64,000 nt of DNA. Origin: Sphingobium sp. KCTC 72723 (GTDB taxonomy: Bacteria > Pseudomonadota > Alphaproteobacteria > Sphingomonadales > Sphingomonadaceae). The stretch lies in NCBI RefSeq assembly GCF_014280435.1, contig NZ_CP060388.1, positions 1,550,001 to 1,614,000 on the forward strand, written 5' to 3'. A program made the translations under genes and the position numbers. The notes under the pieces are model-generated. The model saw only the letters and a list, made by a program, of their open reading frames with translations, was not told the DNA's origin and did not search any database. Below, one piece after another: positions 35,656 to 44,091 of this stretch (positions are counted from its first letter, which is position 1; every line of letters starts with the position of its first letter).

Positions 35656-37044
35656 TTAGCGCGCGCCATCGGGCCAGAGGATGACCCGCACCGTTTGAAT
35701 GAGGATCAGCAGGTCGAGGAACGGCGTATAATTTTTGGCGTAATAAAGGTCATATTCCAGCTTGTGCCGGCTATCCTCGATCGACGCGCCATAGGGATAG
35801 TTGATCTGCGCCCAGCCGGTGATGCCCGGTTTTACCATATGGCGTTCGGCATAATAGCGCAGATGCTGTTCCAGATCCTCGACAAACTGGCGGCGTTCGG
35901 GGCGTGGGCCGACGAAGCTCATTTCGCCTTTCAGCACGGTCCAGGTCTGGGGCAGCTCGTCGATCCGCAGCTTGCGCAGCCAATAGCCAAGACGGGTGAT
36001 GCGCGGATCGTCCTTTTCCGCCCATTGCGCCTGTCCGTTGACTTCCGCGTCCAGCCGCATGGTGCGCAGCTTCACGATCCAGAATTCCTGGCCGAACAGG
36101 CCGACGCGCTGCTGCCGGTAGAAGGCCGGTCCCTTGCTGTCCATTTTGACGAAAATAGCCGCGAGCAGAATGACCGGGCCAGTCAGCGCAAGCAGGATGG
36201 TGCTGGCGATGATGTCGAACAATCGCTTGGCGAAACTCGATATGCGGCGACCGGCGGAAAAGCCGTCGGAGAAGATCAGCCAGCTTGGGTTGACGCTGGC
36301 CAGGTCGACGCGGCCCGTTTCACGCTCCAGAAAAGTCGACAGGTCGTTGACATGCACGCCGGTCGTCTTGATGCGCAACAGGTCGGACATGGGGACGGCA
36401 TTGCGCCGTTCCTCCAGCGCCAGCACGACTTCGCTGGCGTTCAGGCGGACGACGAAATCGGACAGATTGTAGATGGCGTCGCGGTTCAGCGCTTCCGGCA
36501 CCACCTGCGGCCCGTCATTCATGGCAATGAAGCCGACGACGAGGAAGCCTGCACCCTTTTTCTGTTCCAGATCCTTGATCCGGTTGGCGCGATTGCCCGC
36601 GCCCAGCACGACAAGTCGCCGCTTGAACGCTTCGCCGCCCAGCATGGAACCGAGCAGCAAACGCACCATGACCAGCAAGCCCATGGCCAAACCCATGGCG
36701 TAGAGCGAATTGGAGCGCCAAAGCGTCATGCCCGGCAGCAGGAAATAGAGGACCGAGAGGAAAATCGCGCCCAGCGACACCGCGACCAGCAGCCGGGCAA
36801 AGGCAAACCGAATCGATTGAAGCGCCTCGGTGCCATAGACACCCACGGCGATCATCGCCGTCTGAATGGAAAAGGCGAAGCTGAGCAATGGACCCATGCG
36901 AGTCATCACATGGTCGATGTCCATGCCGATCTGATGCGCGCGCAGGATCCAGCCGCCCTCCGCCGCGCAGAGCAGCAGCACGAAATCGAGCAGCCCCAGC
37001 AGCAGCACGGCGTGCGGCACATAATGTTTGAACAGCCTGATCAT
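35656..37044 (-). CDS. polyprenyl-phosphate sugar transferase, XrtA-associated (TIGR03013 type)
   Basis: A 462-residue initiating glycosyltransferase that places the first sugar phosphate on undecaprenyl phosphate for exopolysaccharide assembly. Four N-terminal helices, a nucleotide-binding-like middle domain (VVLGAGNRANRI, about residue 145), a further helix (about 275-298), and the conserved catalytic C-terminal domain with FYRQQRVGLFGQEFWIVKLRTM, LRKLRIDELPQTW and KPGITGWAQINYPYG. First gene of the four-gene regulatory operon on this strand. The exosortase gene that usually accompanies such a set is not in the window. Confidence 0.93.
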   Translation of the reverse strand: MIRLFKHYVPHAVLLLGLLDFVLLLCAAEGGWILRAHQIGMDIDHVMTRMGPLLSFAFSIQTAMIAVGVYGTEALQSIRFAFARLLVAVSLGAIFLSVLYFLLPGMTLWRSNSLYAMGLAMGLLVMVRLLLGSMLGGEAFKRRLVVLGAGNRANRIKDLEQKKGAGFLVVGFIAMNDGPQVVPEALNRDAIYNLSDFVVRLNASEVVLALEERRNAVPMSDLLRIKTTGVHVNDLSTFLERETGRVDLASVNPSWLIFSDGFSAGRRISSFAKRLFDIIASTILLALTGPVILLAAIFVKMDSKGPAFYRQQRVGLFGQEFWIVKLRTMRLDAEVNGQAQWAEKDDPRITRLGYWLRKLRIDELPQTWTVLKGEMSFVGPRPERRQFVEDLEQHLRYYAERHMVKPGITGWAQINYPYGASIEDSRHKLEYDLYYAKNYTPFLDLLILIQTVRVILWPDGAR

Positions 37045-37270
37045 CGTCGCACTATTGGTCCCGCTGGCCCGCCCGGACGCCGGGGGGTTATGCCGGATGC
37101 TGCCTTACAGCATGTGTAAGGAAATCCGACAGTGCGATCACCTTGCCCGAAATTGGCAAAGAAATGCTGAACGTGACGCCGCGCGGTGACGGAGAACCGA
37201 TATTAGCGGGAACGCGCCATGCCGATGCCGCTATGGCAAAGTGACGGCGGCCTTCGATGACCAGCCGCCG

Positions 37271-37531
37271 TCAATTATCCTGACGCAGCGAGTCGGCAGC
37301 GTTCCTGGCCGCGTCGCCCGCGCGGCTGGCGGCGCGATCGACTGAATCGGCGGCCTGCGTGACTGCATCCGCCCGGCGATCGTCGCGGCTTTCGTTGGTG
37401 ACGTAAAAGAAGCCGATTGCCAGAACCAGCGCCAGCGCGACGAGCGTGAACACCAGCCCGCTGCCATGCGACCTTTCCGCCATAGGGGCGTGAACCGGCG
37501 GATCATCCTGCCGAAGGGGGTCATGGACCAT
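37271..37531 (-). CDS. small single-pass membrane protein under stress control
   Basis: An 86-residue protein with one membrane helix (about residues 24-43, GLVFTLVALALVLAIGFFYV) and a C-terminal tail rich in Ala, Asp and Arg (RAGDAARNAADSLRQ), predicted to be an amphipathic helix. ATG 37531 has an excellent AAGGAG ribosome site; the frame is open to 37594 but that part overlaps the promoter. An exact EcfG-type promoter lies 25 bases upstream, directly after ecfG. Function unknown; likely a general stress response effector of the envelope. Confidence 0.8.
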   Translation of the reverse strand: MVHDPLRQDDPPVHAPMAERSHGSGLVFTLVALALVLAIGFFYVTNESRDDRRADAVTQAADSVDRAASRAGDAARNAADSLRQDN

Positions 37532-37555
37532 GTGAAATCTCCTTGATCCTGTCCT

Positions 37556-37581
37556 AACGGACGGATGCAGGGGATCGTTCC
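37556..37581 (-). promoter_or_regulatory. EcfG-type general stress promoter
   Basis: On the minus strand GGAAC (37581-37577), 17-base spacer, CGTT (37559-37556). It is located between the ecfG stop codon and the 86-residue membrane-protein gene, with the -10 element 25 bases before that start. Confidence 0.85.
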
Positions 37582-37590
37582 GGTTGGCGC

Positions 37591-38244
37591 TCAATCTGGG
37601 CCGGGATCACGGTTGCGGCTGAGGCGGTCGACGTCCTGCATGATTTCATCCAGCACCGCCGTATCGCTCGTCGCCTGTAAGCGTCGGGAGGGCAAATCGC
37701 CGCTTTCGAGCAATTGTTCGAGTGCGGCGCGGCCACGCGCCACCCGGCTCTTGATCGTGCCGACGGCGACGCCGCAAATCTCGGCCGCTTCCTCATAAGC
37801 AAAGCCGCCCGCGCCGACCAGGATCAGCGCTTCGCGCTGCGGCTGGGGCAGTTGCAGCAGAGCGCGCTGCATGTCGCTGAGTTCGACATGCTTGTCCTGC
37901 CCGGCAGGCGCGGCCAGAATACGGTCTGCGGTCAGATCATCCCATTCGCCGCGAAAGCGCGAACGGCGCATCTGCGAGAGATAATGGTTGCGCAGGATGA
38001 TGAAAGTCCAGGCACGCATATTGGTGCCGGCCTGAAAACGCTGACGCGCGGCCCATGCCTTGAGCAGGGTTTCCTGCACGAGATCATCGGCCACATCGCG
38101 ATTGCCCGACAGCGAACGGCCAAATGCGCGCAGGTGCGGGATGACCGCAGCCAGTTCGCGCTTGAAGTCGCTGTCCGAAAGAGCCGCCCGATCTTCCACC
38201 GGGCTGATTTCGACAGCGCCAGTGTCAACGTCCATGTCATTCAT
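37591..38244 (-). CDS. ecfG: general stress sigma factor EcfG
   Basis: A 217-residue ECF sigma factor with sigma region 2 (about 30-100; NRDVADDLVQETLLKAW, then NMRAWTFIILRNHYLSQMRR) and region 4 (about 120-175; LPQPQREALILVGAGGFAYEEAAEICGVAVGTIKSR). The acidic N terminus and a C-terminal extension of about 35 residues after region 4 fit the EcfG group, which is held by NepR until PhyR-P releases it. Located in the phyR-nepR cluster, which supports the call. ATG 38244 has GGGGGAT upstream. It follows the 43-residue gene by 118 bases and is probably transcribed from that gene's EcfG promoter, giving autoregulation. Confidence 0.94.
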   Translation of the reverse strand: MNDMDVDTGAVEISPVEDRAALSDSDFKRELAAVIPHLRAFGRSLSGNRDVADDLVQETLLKAWAARQRFQAGTNMRAWTFIILRNHYLSQMRRSRFRGEWDDLTADRILAAPAGQDKHVELSDMQRALLQLPQPQREALILVGAGGFAYEEAAEICGVAVGTIKSRVARGRAALEQLLESGDLPSRRLQATSDTAVLDEIMQDVDRLSRNRDPGPD

Positions 38245-38362
38245 GGGAACATCCCCCGTGCTGGCTGCCGCCCTCGCCGTGCGAACCGACGTCGTCAAAG
38301 CCATATATGCGCCCATATCCCAGAATAGTCGTCGTCAAAGCAGATCGCCGCGCGCGAGCGCC

Positions 38363-38494
38363 TTATCGCCAGATCACCAGCAGCATAGCGACGACCGCCA
38401 GTGCGAGCGATATGGCCAGAACGTAGCGCACGATGTGCGGGGTTTCCCCGCCGCGCGCGTCGTCGGTCGCGATATGCTGTTCCTGGTCAACCAT
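38363..38494 (-). CDS. 43-residue membrane microprotein between phyR and ecfG
   Basis: A very small gene with ATG 38494, a GGGAG ribosome site and TAA at 38365-38363. The product has a polar, acidic N-terminal half (residues 1-19) and a single hydrophobic helix (about 24-42, VLAISLALAVVAMLLVIW) ending in Arg. An exact EcfG promoter is 29 bases upstream of the start codon. It sits immediately downstream of phyR and upstream of ecfG on the same strand. No family recognised. Confidence 0.72.
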   Translation of the reverse strand: MVDQEQHIATDDARGGETPHIVRYVLAISLALAVVAMLLVIWR

Positions 38495-38523
38495 GGCTCG
38501 TCTCCCGATCGTTACGCAGCATT

Positions 38524-38549
38524 AACGCCGCGACCCGACCGGGAGTTCC
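38524..38549 (-). promoter_or_regulatory. EcfG-type promoter for the microprotein and ecfG
   Basis: On the minus strand GGAAC (38549-38545), 17-base spacer, CGTT (38527-38524). It lies in the short gap after the phyR stop and points at the 43-residue gene and, behind it, ecfG, consistent with positive autoregulation of the sigma factor. Confidence 0.87.
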
Positions 38550-38572
38550 GCACGGTTGCGGGCCATGCGCGA

Positions 38573-39364
38573 TCAGACGGGCGCAGTCGCTTCGTCAAAG
38601 AACAGCGCCTGCGAAATGGCCGCCTTCACCGTCGACCGCTGAAACGGCTTGGTGATGAGGAAGGTGGGTTCGGGCCGTTCGCCGGTCAGCAGCCGTTCTG
38701 GGAAAGCGGTGATGAATATGACCGGGACCGAAAATTCGGCGAGAATATCCTTCACCGCGTCGATACCGCTGCTGTCGTCGGCAAGCTGAATGTCGGCCAG
38801 CACGAGGCCGGGCCGGTCGGCCAGCGCTTCGCGCACCGCGTCTTCGGCCGTTACCGCAATGGCCGTGACATCATGGCCAAGGTCGCGGACGATGGTTTCG
38901 ATGTCCATCGCGATGATCGGTTCATCCTCGATAATCAGCACCTTGGCGCGAGTCTGCGACTCGATTTCGGTCAGCGCTTCTTCCACCAGCGCTTCGACAT
39001 CGGCGGTGTCCATGTCGATCAGATAGGCGACATCATCGACCGTGAAGCCTTCCAGCGCCGTCAGCAACAGCGCCTGACGCGGCAGCGGGGTCAGGCGGGC
39101 AAGGCGCGCCTGCGCAATGGCTTCGCGGCTGCCGCCCGCCGTCACCGGAATATCTTCCAGATGGGCCGACGACCAGATGGCGTGAAAGGTGCGATAAAGG
39201 CCCAGGCGCGGATCAACCTCGGTCGGGAATTCTTCGGGCGCAGCGACGATCGCTTCCAGCGCGGCACGGACATAGGCGTCACCGTGCGACTGACTGCCGG
39301 TCAGGGCGCGGGCGTAGCGCCGCAGAAACGGAAGATGGGGGTGCAATTGCTGTCCAAGCGACAT
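38573..39364 (-). CDS. phyR: general stress response anti-anti-sigma regulator PhyR
   Basis: A 263-residue protein fusing an N-terminal sigma-like domain (about 5-130; HPHLPFLRRYARALTGS, LTPLPRQALLLTALEGF) to a C-terminal receiver domain (about 140-255). The receiver carries the acidic pocket IIEDEPIIAMD, the phospho-acceptor in LVLADIQLAD, and the FITAFPERLLTGE and ITKPFQ segments typical of the FAT-GUY response regulators. Phosphorylated PhyR binds NepR and frees EcfG. ATG 39364 (MSLGQQLHP) has GGGAGAAGA upstream; the open frame reaches 39598 but the extra residues do not belong to the family. Divergent from nepR. Confidence 0.96.
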   Translation of the reverse strand: MSLGQQLHPHLPFLRRYARALTGSQSHGDAYVRAALEAIVAAPEEFPTEVDPRLGLYRTFHAIWSSAHLEDIPVTAGGSREAIAQARLARLTPLPRQALLLTALEGFTVDDVAYLIDMDTADVEALVEEALTEIESQTRAKVLIIEDEPIIAMDIETIVRDLGHDVTAIAVTAEDAVREALADRPGLVLADIQLADDSSGIDAVKDILAEFSVPVIFITAFPERLLTGERPEPTFLITKPFQRSTVKAAISQALFFDEATAPV

Positions 39365-39686
39365 CGTCAGATCTTCTCCCTGCCCATAGGGGCGTAATGT
39401 TCCGAAACATCGGCGCCGATGACAAGGCATCGCGCACGGGAGGATGGAATGAAAGATGCTGTCATGGCAACCCCCGCCCCCCTTTTCACCGCCAAAACCC
39501 CGGCGCGTAAAAAATGCTTCGATCAGGGGAACCAACAAGGACGCGATTTGTTTCGCAGCTACATGGTTTTTTCGGCCATATGATGAATTTTGCGGCAATC
39601 ATGGCGGGCGACGAATTGACGTTCCGCAGGAAAACCGCAAAAACGAGCGCGCTGGCACATCGGTTATTGCTTCATAGGGGCTGATT
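39365..39686. other. 322-base divergent regulatory region phyR/nepR
   Basis: Should hold the promoters of phyR (minus) and nepR-phyP (plus). On the plus strand GGAAC at 39528-39532 with TGTTTC 16 bases later is a near-match to the EcfG consensus for nepR. For phyR I found GGAAC at 39403-39399 but no CGTT at the right distance. No gene seen. Confidence 0.5.
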
Positions 39687-39908
39687 TTGGTTTCTTCATC
39701 GACGGAACGATTGGCGGCCGAAGGGGGCAAGTCGCAAGATGCCCCTAATAAGGAAGATGGTGTGAAAACCGCTGCCGCCCCCCGCAAGCGTCGCCCCGCC
39801 GCCAAGGAAGAAGCGCATGTGTCGCAGGCTTTGCGCACAGTCTATCAGCGCGCGGTGGAGGAAGATATTCCCTCTGAAATGCTGGATTTGCTGAGCAGGC
39901 TTGACTGA
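39687..39908 (+). CDS. nepR: anti-sigma factor NepR
   Basis: A 73-residue protein ending in the NepR core: VSQALRTVYQRAVEEDIPSEMLDLLSRLD occupies the last 29 residues and holds both helices that grip EcfG or PhyR. The first 45 residues are charged and low-complexity, with a basic RKRRP patch. TTG 39687 has AGGGG 6 bases upstream; GTG 39762 (with AAGGAAG) would give a 48-residue core version, and both may be used. The position opposite phyR and upstream of phyP supports the call. Confidence 0.9.
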   Translation: MVSSSTERLAAEGGKSQDAPNKEDGVKTAAAPRKRRPAAKEEAHVSQALRTVYQRAVEEDIPSEMLDLLSRLD

Positions 39909-39915
39909 TACACCC

Positions 39916-41523
39916 ATGACCGGGGGCCATCATCCTCCGACAGGTTCCACCCGGACGCCCCGCCCCTTGCTTGATTCCGTCCACCGTTATTTCCGGTCCA
40001 CCGGCGTCAAGATGTTCCTCATACTGACGCTTGCGCTGCTGCCTTTGGGCCTGGTCGCGCTGGTCGCATCGCTTCAGGCGATCCGCACGGCGGACCTGGA
40101 AAAGGAAGCGTTGCTGCGCGTTGCAGTGACGCAAAGCGCGCGCAAATTGTCGGCGGACCTGCAATCGGACCGCACTGCCCTTGAACTGACGGTCAATACG
40201 CTGGCGCGGCCGCGCGGCGACGCCGGCATCTGCGCCCGGCTGGCCTTTTTCCTGACCGCGCATGATACCGGCGGCGGGCAATTCTACATCTACGACCGGC
40301 AGGGACGACGCCGCTGCGGTTCGGATGGCGCAGAACCTGCCGGGGTGTCGCCGCAGGCGCGCTTTGCCAACCGTCAGGCCGAACTTTTGCCGCAATCGGC
40401 GCATCTGCTGGTGCGGGTGCCGAGCCGGGACGGCAGCCTGGTCGCGCTGGTCTATTATGCGCGCGCCCATCTGGAAAATGTCGCTGATCCGGCGACTGCG
40501 CTGCAAAACCGACAACTCAGCCTGCGCCAAGGCGACCGGCACATGATGATCGGCCGTCCCAGCGCCGCGCCCCTGGCCGGGGAAAGCGCCAGCCTGTCCG
40601 CCCGGCTCGATCCGCCCGACATCGTGCTGACCATGACGGTGCGCGAACCGCCCGCCACGATCGCACGGATGCTGTCGCTGTTCCTGCCGCTGGTCATGTG
40701 GTTCGCCGCCGCCGCAATCGGATGGTTCGTGGTCAACCGGCTGCTGATCCGCCCGCTGGTCATGCTGCGCAGCGCCGTCGCCGCCTATCAACCGGGCGAA
40801 GTGATGCAGCCTTTGCAGCGAGTGCGGACGCCCGCGCAGGAAATCGTGGCGCTGGGCGAAACCTTCCGCGAAATCAGCGAGGATGTGGCGACACATGAAG
40901 CGGAAATGGCGCAGGGGCTGGAAACCCAGCGCAAGCTGACCCGCGAAGTGCATCACCGGGTGAAAAACAACCTTCAGATCATCGCCAGCCTCATCAACCT
41001 GCACGCGCGTTCGGCGCATGAGCCGGAAGCGATGGAAGCCTATGCGTCGATCCAGCGACGGGTCGATGCCTTGTCCGTGGTGCATCGCAACCATTTCGCC
41101 GAGCTGGAGGAAAATCGCGGTGTGGGCGTGCGCCCGCTGATCAGCGAATTGTCGGCCAGCCTGCGTGGCACCGCCCCCGCCAGCGCCCGCCGCTTCGCTA
41201 TCCAGATCGACAGCGACGACCTGCACATCAGTCAGGACGTGGCCGTGCCGATTTCCTTCCTGCTGACCGAACTGGTCGAATTGGCGATGATGCTGGACCC
41301 GCAGGGAACGATGCGGATTTCGGTAGCGACGCTGCCCGACCGCGCAGACCGCGCGCTGTTGACCGTGCGATCGGCGGGGCTGCGCGCGTCGGAGGCAATG
41401 ACGGCGCATCTGGCCGAACGCTATGGCCGGGTGCTGACCGGCCTGTCGCGGCAATTGCGATCGCCGCTGGAGCATGACGAGGAAGGCGGCGTTTACAGCA
41501 TCGCCATTACCGTGATTGCCTAA
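39916..41523 (+). CDS. phyP: PhyP-like HisKA_2 sensor protein with degenerate ATPase domain
   Basis: A 535-residue membrane protein: helix 1 (about 34-56), periplasmic sensor region, helix 2 (about 250-275), a HAMP linker, and a HisKA_2 domain with the phospho-His in REVHHRVKNNLQIIASL (about residue 350). The C-terminal ATPase domain lacks usual ATP-binding features: the N box reads LLTELVELAMMLDP with no Asn, and no DxGxG box is apparent. This fits PhyP of sphingomonads, described as a negative regulator acting on PhyR, probably a phosphatase. ATG 39916 is 7 bases past nepR, so they are likely cotranslated; an in-frame TTG at 39901 overlaps nepR. Confidence 0.87.
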   Translation: MTGGHHPPTGSTRTPRPLLDSVHRYFRSTGVKMFLILTLALLPLGLVALVASLQAIRTADLEKEALLRVAVTQSARKLSADLQSDRTALELTVNTLARPRGDAGICARLAFFLTAHDTGGGQFYIYDRQGRRRCGSDGAEPAGVSPQARFANRQAELLPQSAHLLVRVPSRDGSLVALVYYARAHLENVADPATALQNRQLSLRQGDRHMMIGRPSAAPLAGESASLSARLDPPDIVLTMTVREPPATIARMLSLFLPLVMWFAAAAIGWFVVNRLLIRPLVMLRSAVAAYQPGEVMQPLQRVRTPAQEIVALGETFREISEDVATHEAEMAQGLETQRKLTREVHHRVKNNLQIIASLINLHARSAHEPEAMEAYASIQRRVDALSVVHRNHFAELEENRGVGVRPLISELSASLRGTAPASARRFAIQIDSDDLHISQDVAVPISFLLTELVELAMMLDPQGTMRISVATLPDRADRALLTVRSAGLRASEAMTAHLAERYGRVLTGLSRQLRSPLEHDEEGGVYSIAITVIA

Positions 41524-41529
41524 ATCTGG

Positions 41530-42714
<1,185 letters not shown>

Positions 42715-42894
42715 TCAACCCGCCCTGCGCACGCCTTCGAACAACATCAGCGCGTCGATGTTGAACCCGTCGACCCGGCGATAGGGACCAACGAAGCGCA
42801 AACAGTCGGCCGACAGGCGCAGCGGCCATGGCGCGCCGGTCGCATCGGCAAGCGAAAGCGTAACAATCCTGGGGTCGGTTCGGCGCTCGGTCAT
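42715..42894 (-). CDS. small hypothetical protein upstream of tgt
   Basis: An open frame of 59 residues starting MTERRTDPRIV, with a composition like a folded small protein (SLADATGAPWPLRLSADC, then VGPYRRVDGFNIDALMLF). It ends about 30 bases before tgt. The ribosome site is weak, but codon use looks like the neighbours and no other frame here is better. No family recognised. Confidence 0.45.
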   Translation of the reverse strand: MTERRTDPRIVTLSLADATGAPWPLRLSADCLRFVGPYRRVDGFNIDALMLFEGVRRAG

Positions 42895-43130
42895 GCAATC
42901 TGGCTAATTAATAAAGGTTAACAAAGCCCTGCGCCGGGAATCTTACATTTGTAAAGGAGCCTTCTTGTTGCACTTGCGCAACAGCCCGCGCGCTTTGCGC
43001 CAATTTCCGGCGACTCGTTTGCAACAGTCAGGGACAAAAATAGTTAACGCCCTGTCCATCCCTTCCCGGTTGATTGCATCCTGCAAGCGAGCCTGATCTG
43101 TTCAGTCGGAATAGAAAAATGGGGTCGCAG

Positions 43131-44084
43131 ATGATTGATTCAGGACGGTTTAATCCTTCGCGAGACATCGCGGAGGCTGCTGGTGACGCGCATTGCGTTG
43201 CAGATATCGGGCAACCTGCCTTTTCCGATACGGAAAGAGCCGATCCGAACGCACCAGACCCATCGACGCTGTTCGATCTGGGCCAGATCGACGTAAGATG
43301 GGACGCGGAGCTTTCGACTTTGTGGGCGTTCATGACGCCGCACGAACGGCCCAATTCCAACCTTGGCCTGATTCGCGACACGATGGCGTGGCAGCGCGAA
43401 AGCCGCCGCGCGTTCGGCAACAAGGACGGCCTGCTGAAATTCATGGTGCTGGGGTCGCGCTTTCCCGGCGTGTTCAACCTGGGCGGCGACCTGGAAATGT
43501 TCGCCGAGTGCATCCAGAAGCGCGACCGCGCGACGTTGCTGAAATATGGCGTCGCCTGTTGCGAGATCGTAGATCGCATCTGGCACTGCAACGACATGAA
43601 CGTCATCAACATCGGCCTGGCACAGGGCGACGCGCTGGGCGGCGGGCTGGAAGCGCTGATGTGTTTCGACGTCATCATTGCCGAACGCCACGCCAAATTC
43701 GGCCTGCCGGAAGTGTTGTTCGGCCTGTTCCCCGGCATGGGCGCCTATTCCATCCTGTCGCGGCGCGTCGGCCCGGTCATGGCGCAGCAGATGATCGCCC
43801 AGGGACGTATCTACTCCGCCGACGAAATGTACGACATGGGCATCGTCGCCCAGGTAGTGGACACAGGCGAAGGTGAAGCGGCGACCGCCAAGTGGATCAG
43901 GGACCATAGCGCCCATCATGCCGGCTATGTCGGCATCAACCGTGCCGGACGGCGGGTCAATCCGATGACGCTGGCCGAATTGACCGACATCGTGGAAATC
44001 TGGACCGACACGGCGTTGACGCTGTCGGACCGCGACCTGCGGATGATGCGGCGCCTGGCGGCGGCGCAGACCCGCTTGCGCTGA
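43131..44084 (+). CDS. rpfF: RpfF-type DSF synthase (crotonase family)
   Basis: A 317-residue crotonase-fold enzyme closely resembling RpfF, which makes cis-2-unsaturated fatty acid signals (DSF family) from acyl-ACP. Key segments: PGVFNLGGDLEMFAECI, GLAQGDALGGGLEALM and KFGLPEVLFGLFPGMGAYS; the two Glu residues corresponding to the catalytic pair of Xanthomonas RpfF are both present (GGGLEAL and GLPEVL). The N terminus is about 25 residues longer than the roughly 290-residue RpfF. ATG 43131 has GGGG 6 bases upstream; ATG 43119 and a TTG at 43074 are alternatives. It is convergent with a GGDEF-EAL gene, 7 bases away, suggesting a DSF to c-di-GMP link. No RpfC/RpfG homologue lies nearby. Confidence 0.85.
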   Translation: MIDSGRFNPSRDIAEAAGDAHCVADIGQPAFSDTERADPNAPDPSTLFDLGQIDVRWDAELSTLWAFMTPHERPNSNLGLIRDTMAWQRESRRAFGNKDGLLKFMVLGSRFPGVFNLGGDLEMFAECIQKRDRATLLKYGVACCEIVDRIWHCNDMNVINIGLAQGDALGGGLEALMCFDVIIAERHAKFGLPEVLFGLFPGMGAYSILSRRVGPVMAQQMIAQGRIYSADEMYDMGIVAQVVDTGEGEAATAKWIRDHSAHHAGYVGINRAGRRVNPMTLAELTDIVEIWTDTALTLSDRDLRMMRRLAAAQTRLR

Positions 44085-44091
44085 TTGCACA

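Noticed and set aside
37103..37121. CCTTACA-N5-TGTAAGG inverted repeat upstream of the glycosyltransferase and a related TTACA-TT-TGTAA at 42943-42954 upstream of rpfF
   Set aside because: Spacer lengths differ (5 and 2), the motifs are short, and two examples are too few to claim a shared regulator.
37154..37167. Sigma-54-like TGGCA...ATGC sequence upstream of the exopolysaccharide operon
   Set aside because: It lies on the plus strand, pointing away from the minus-strand operon, and the -12 element is imperfect.
39399..39403. GGAAC on the minus strand before phyR
   Set aside because: No CGTT follows at 16 or 17 bases, so it is not an EcfG promoter by the consensus.
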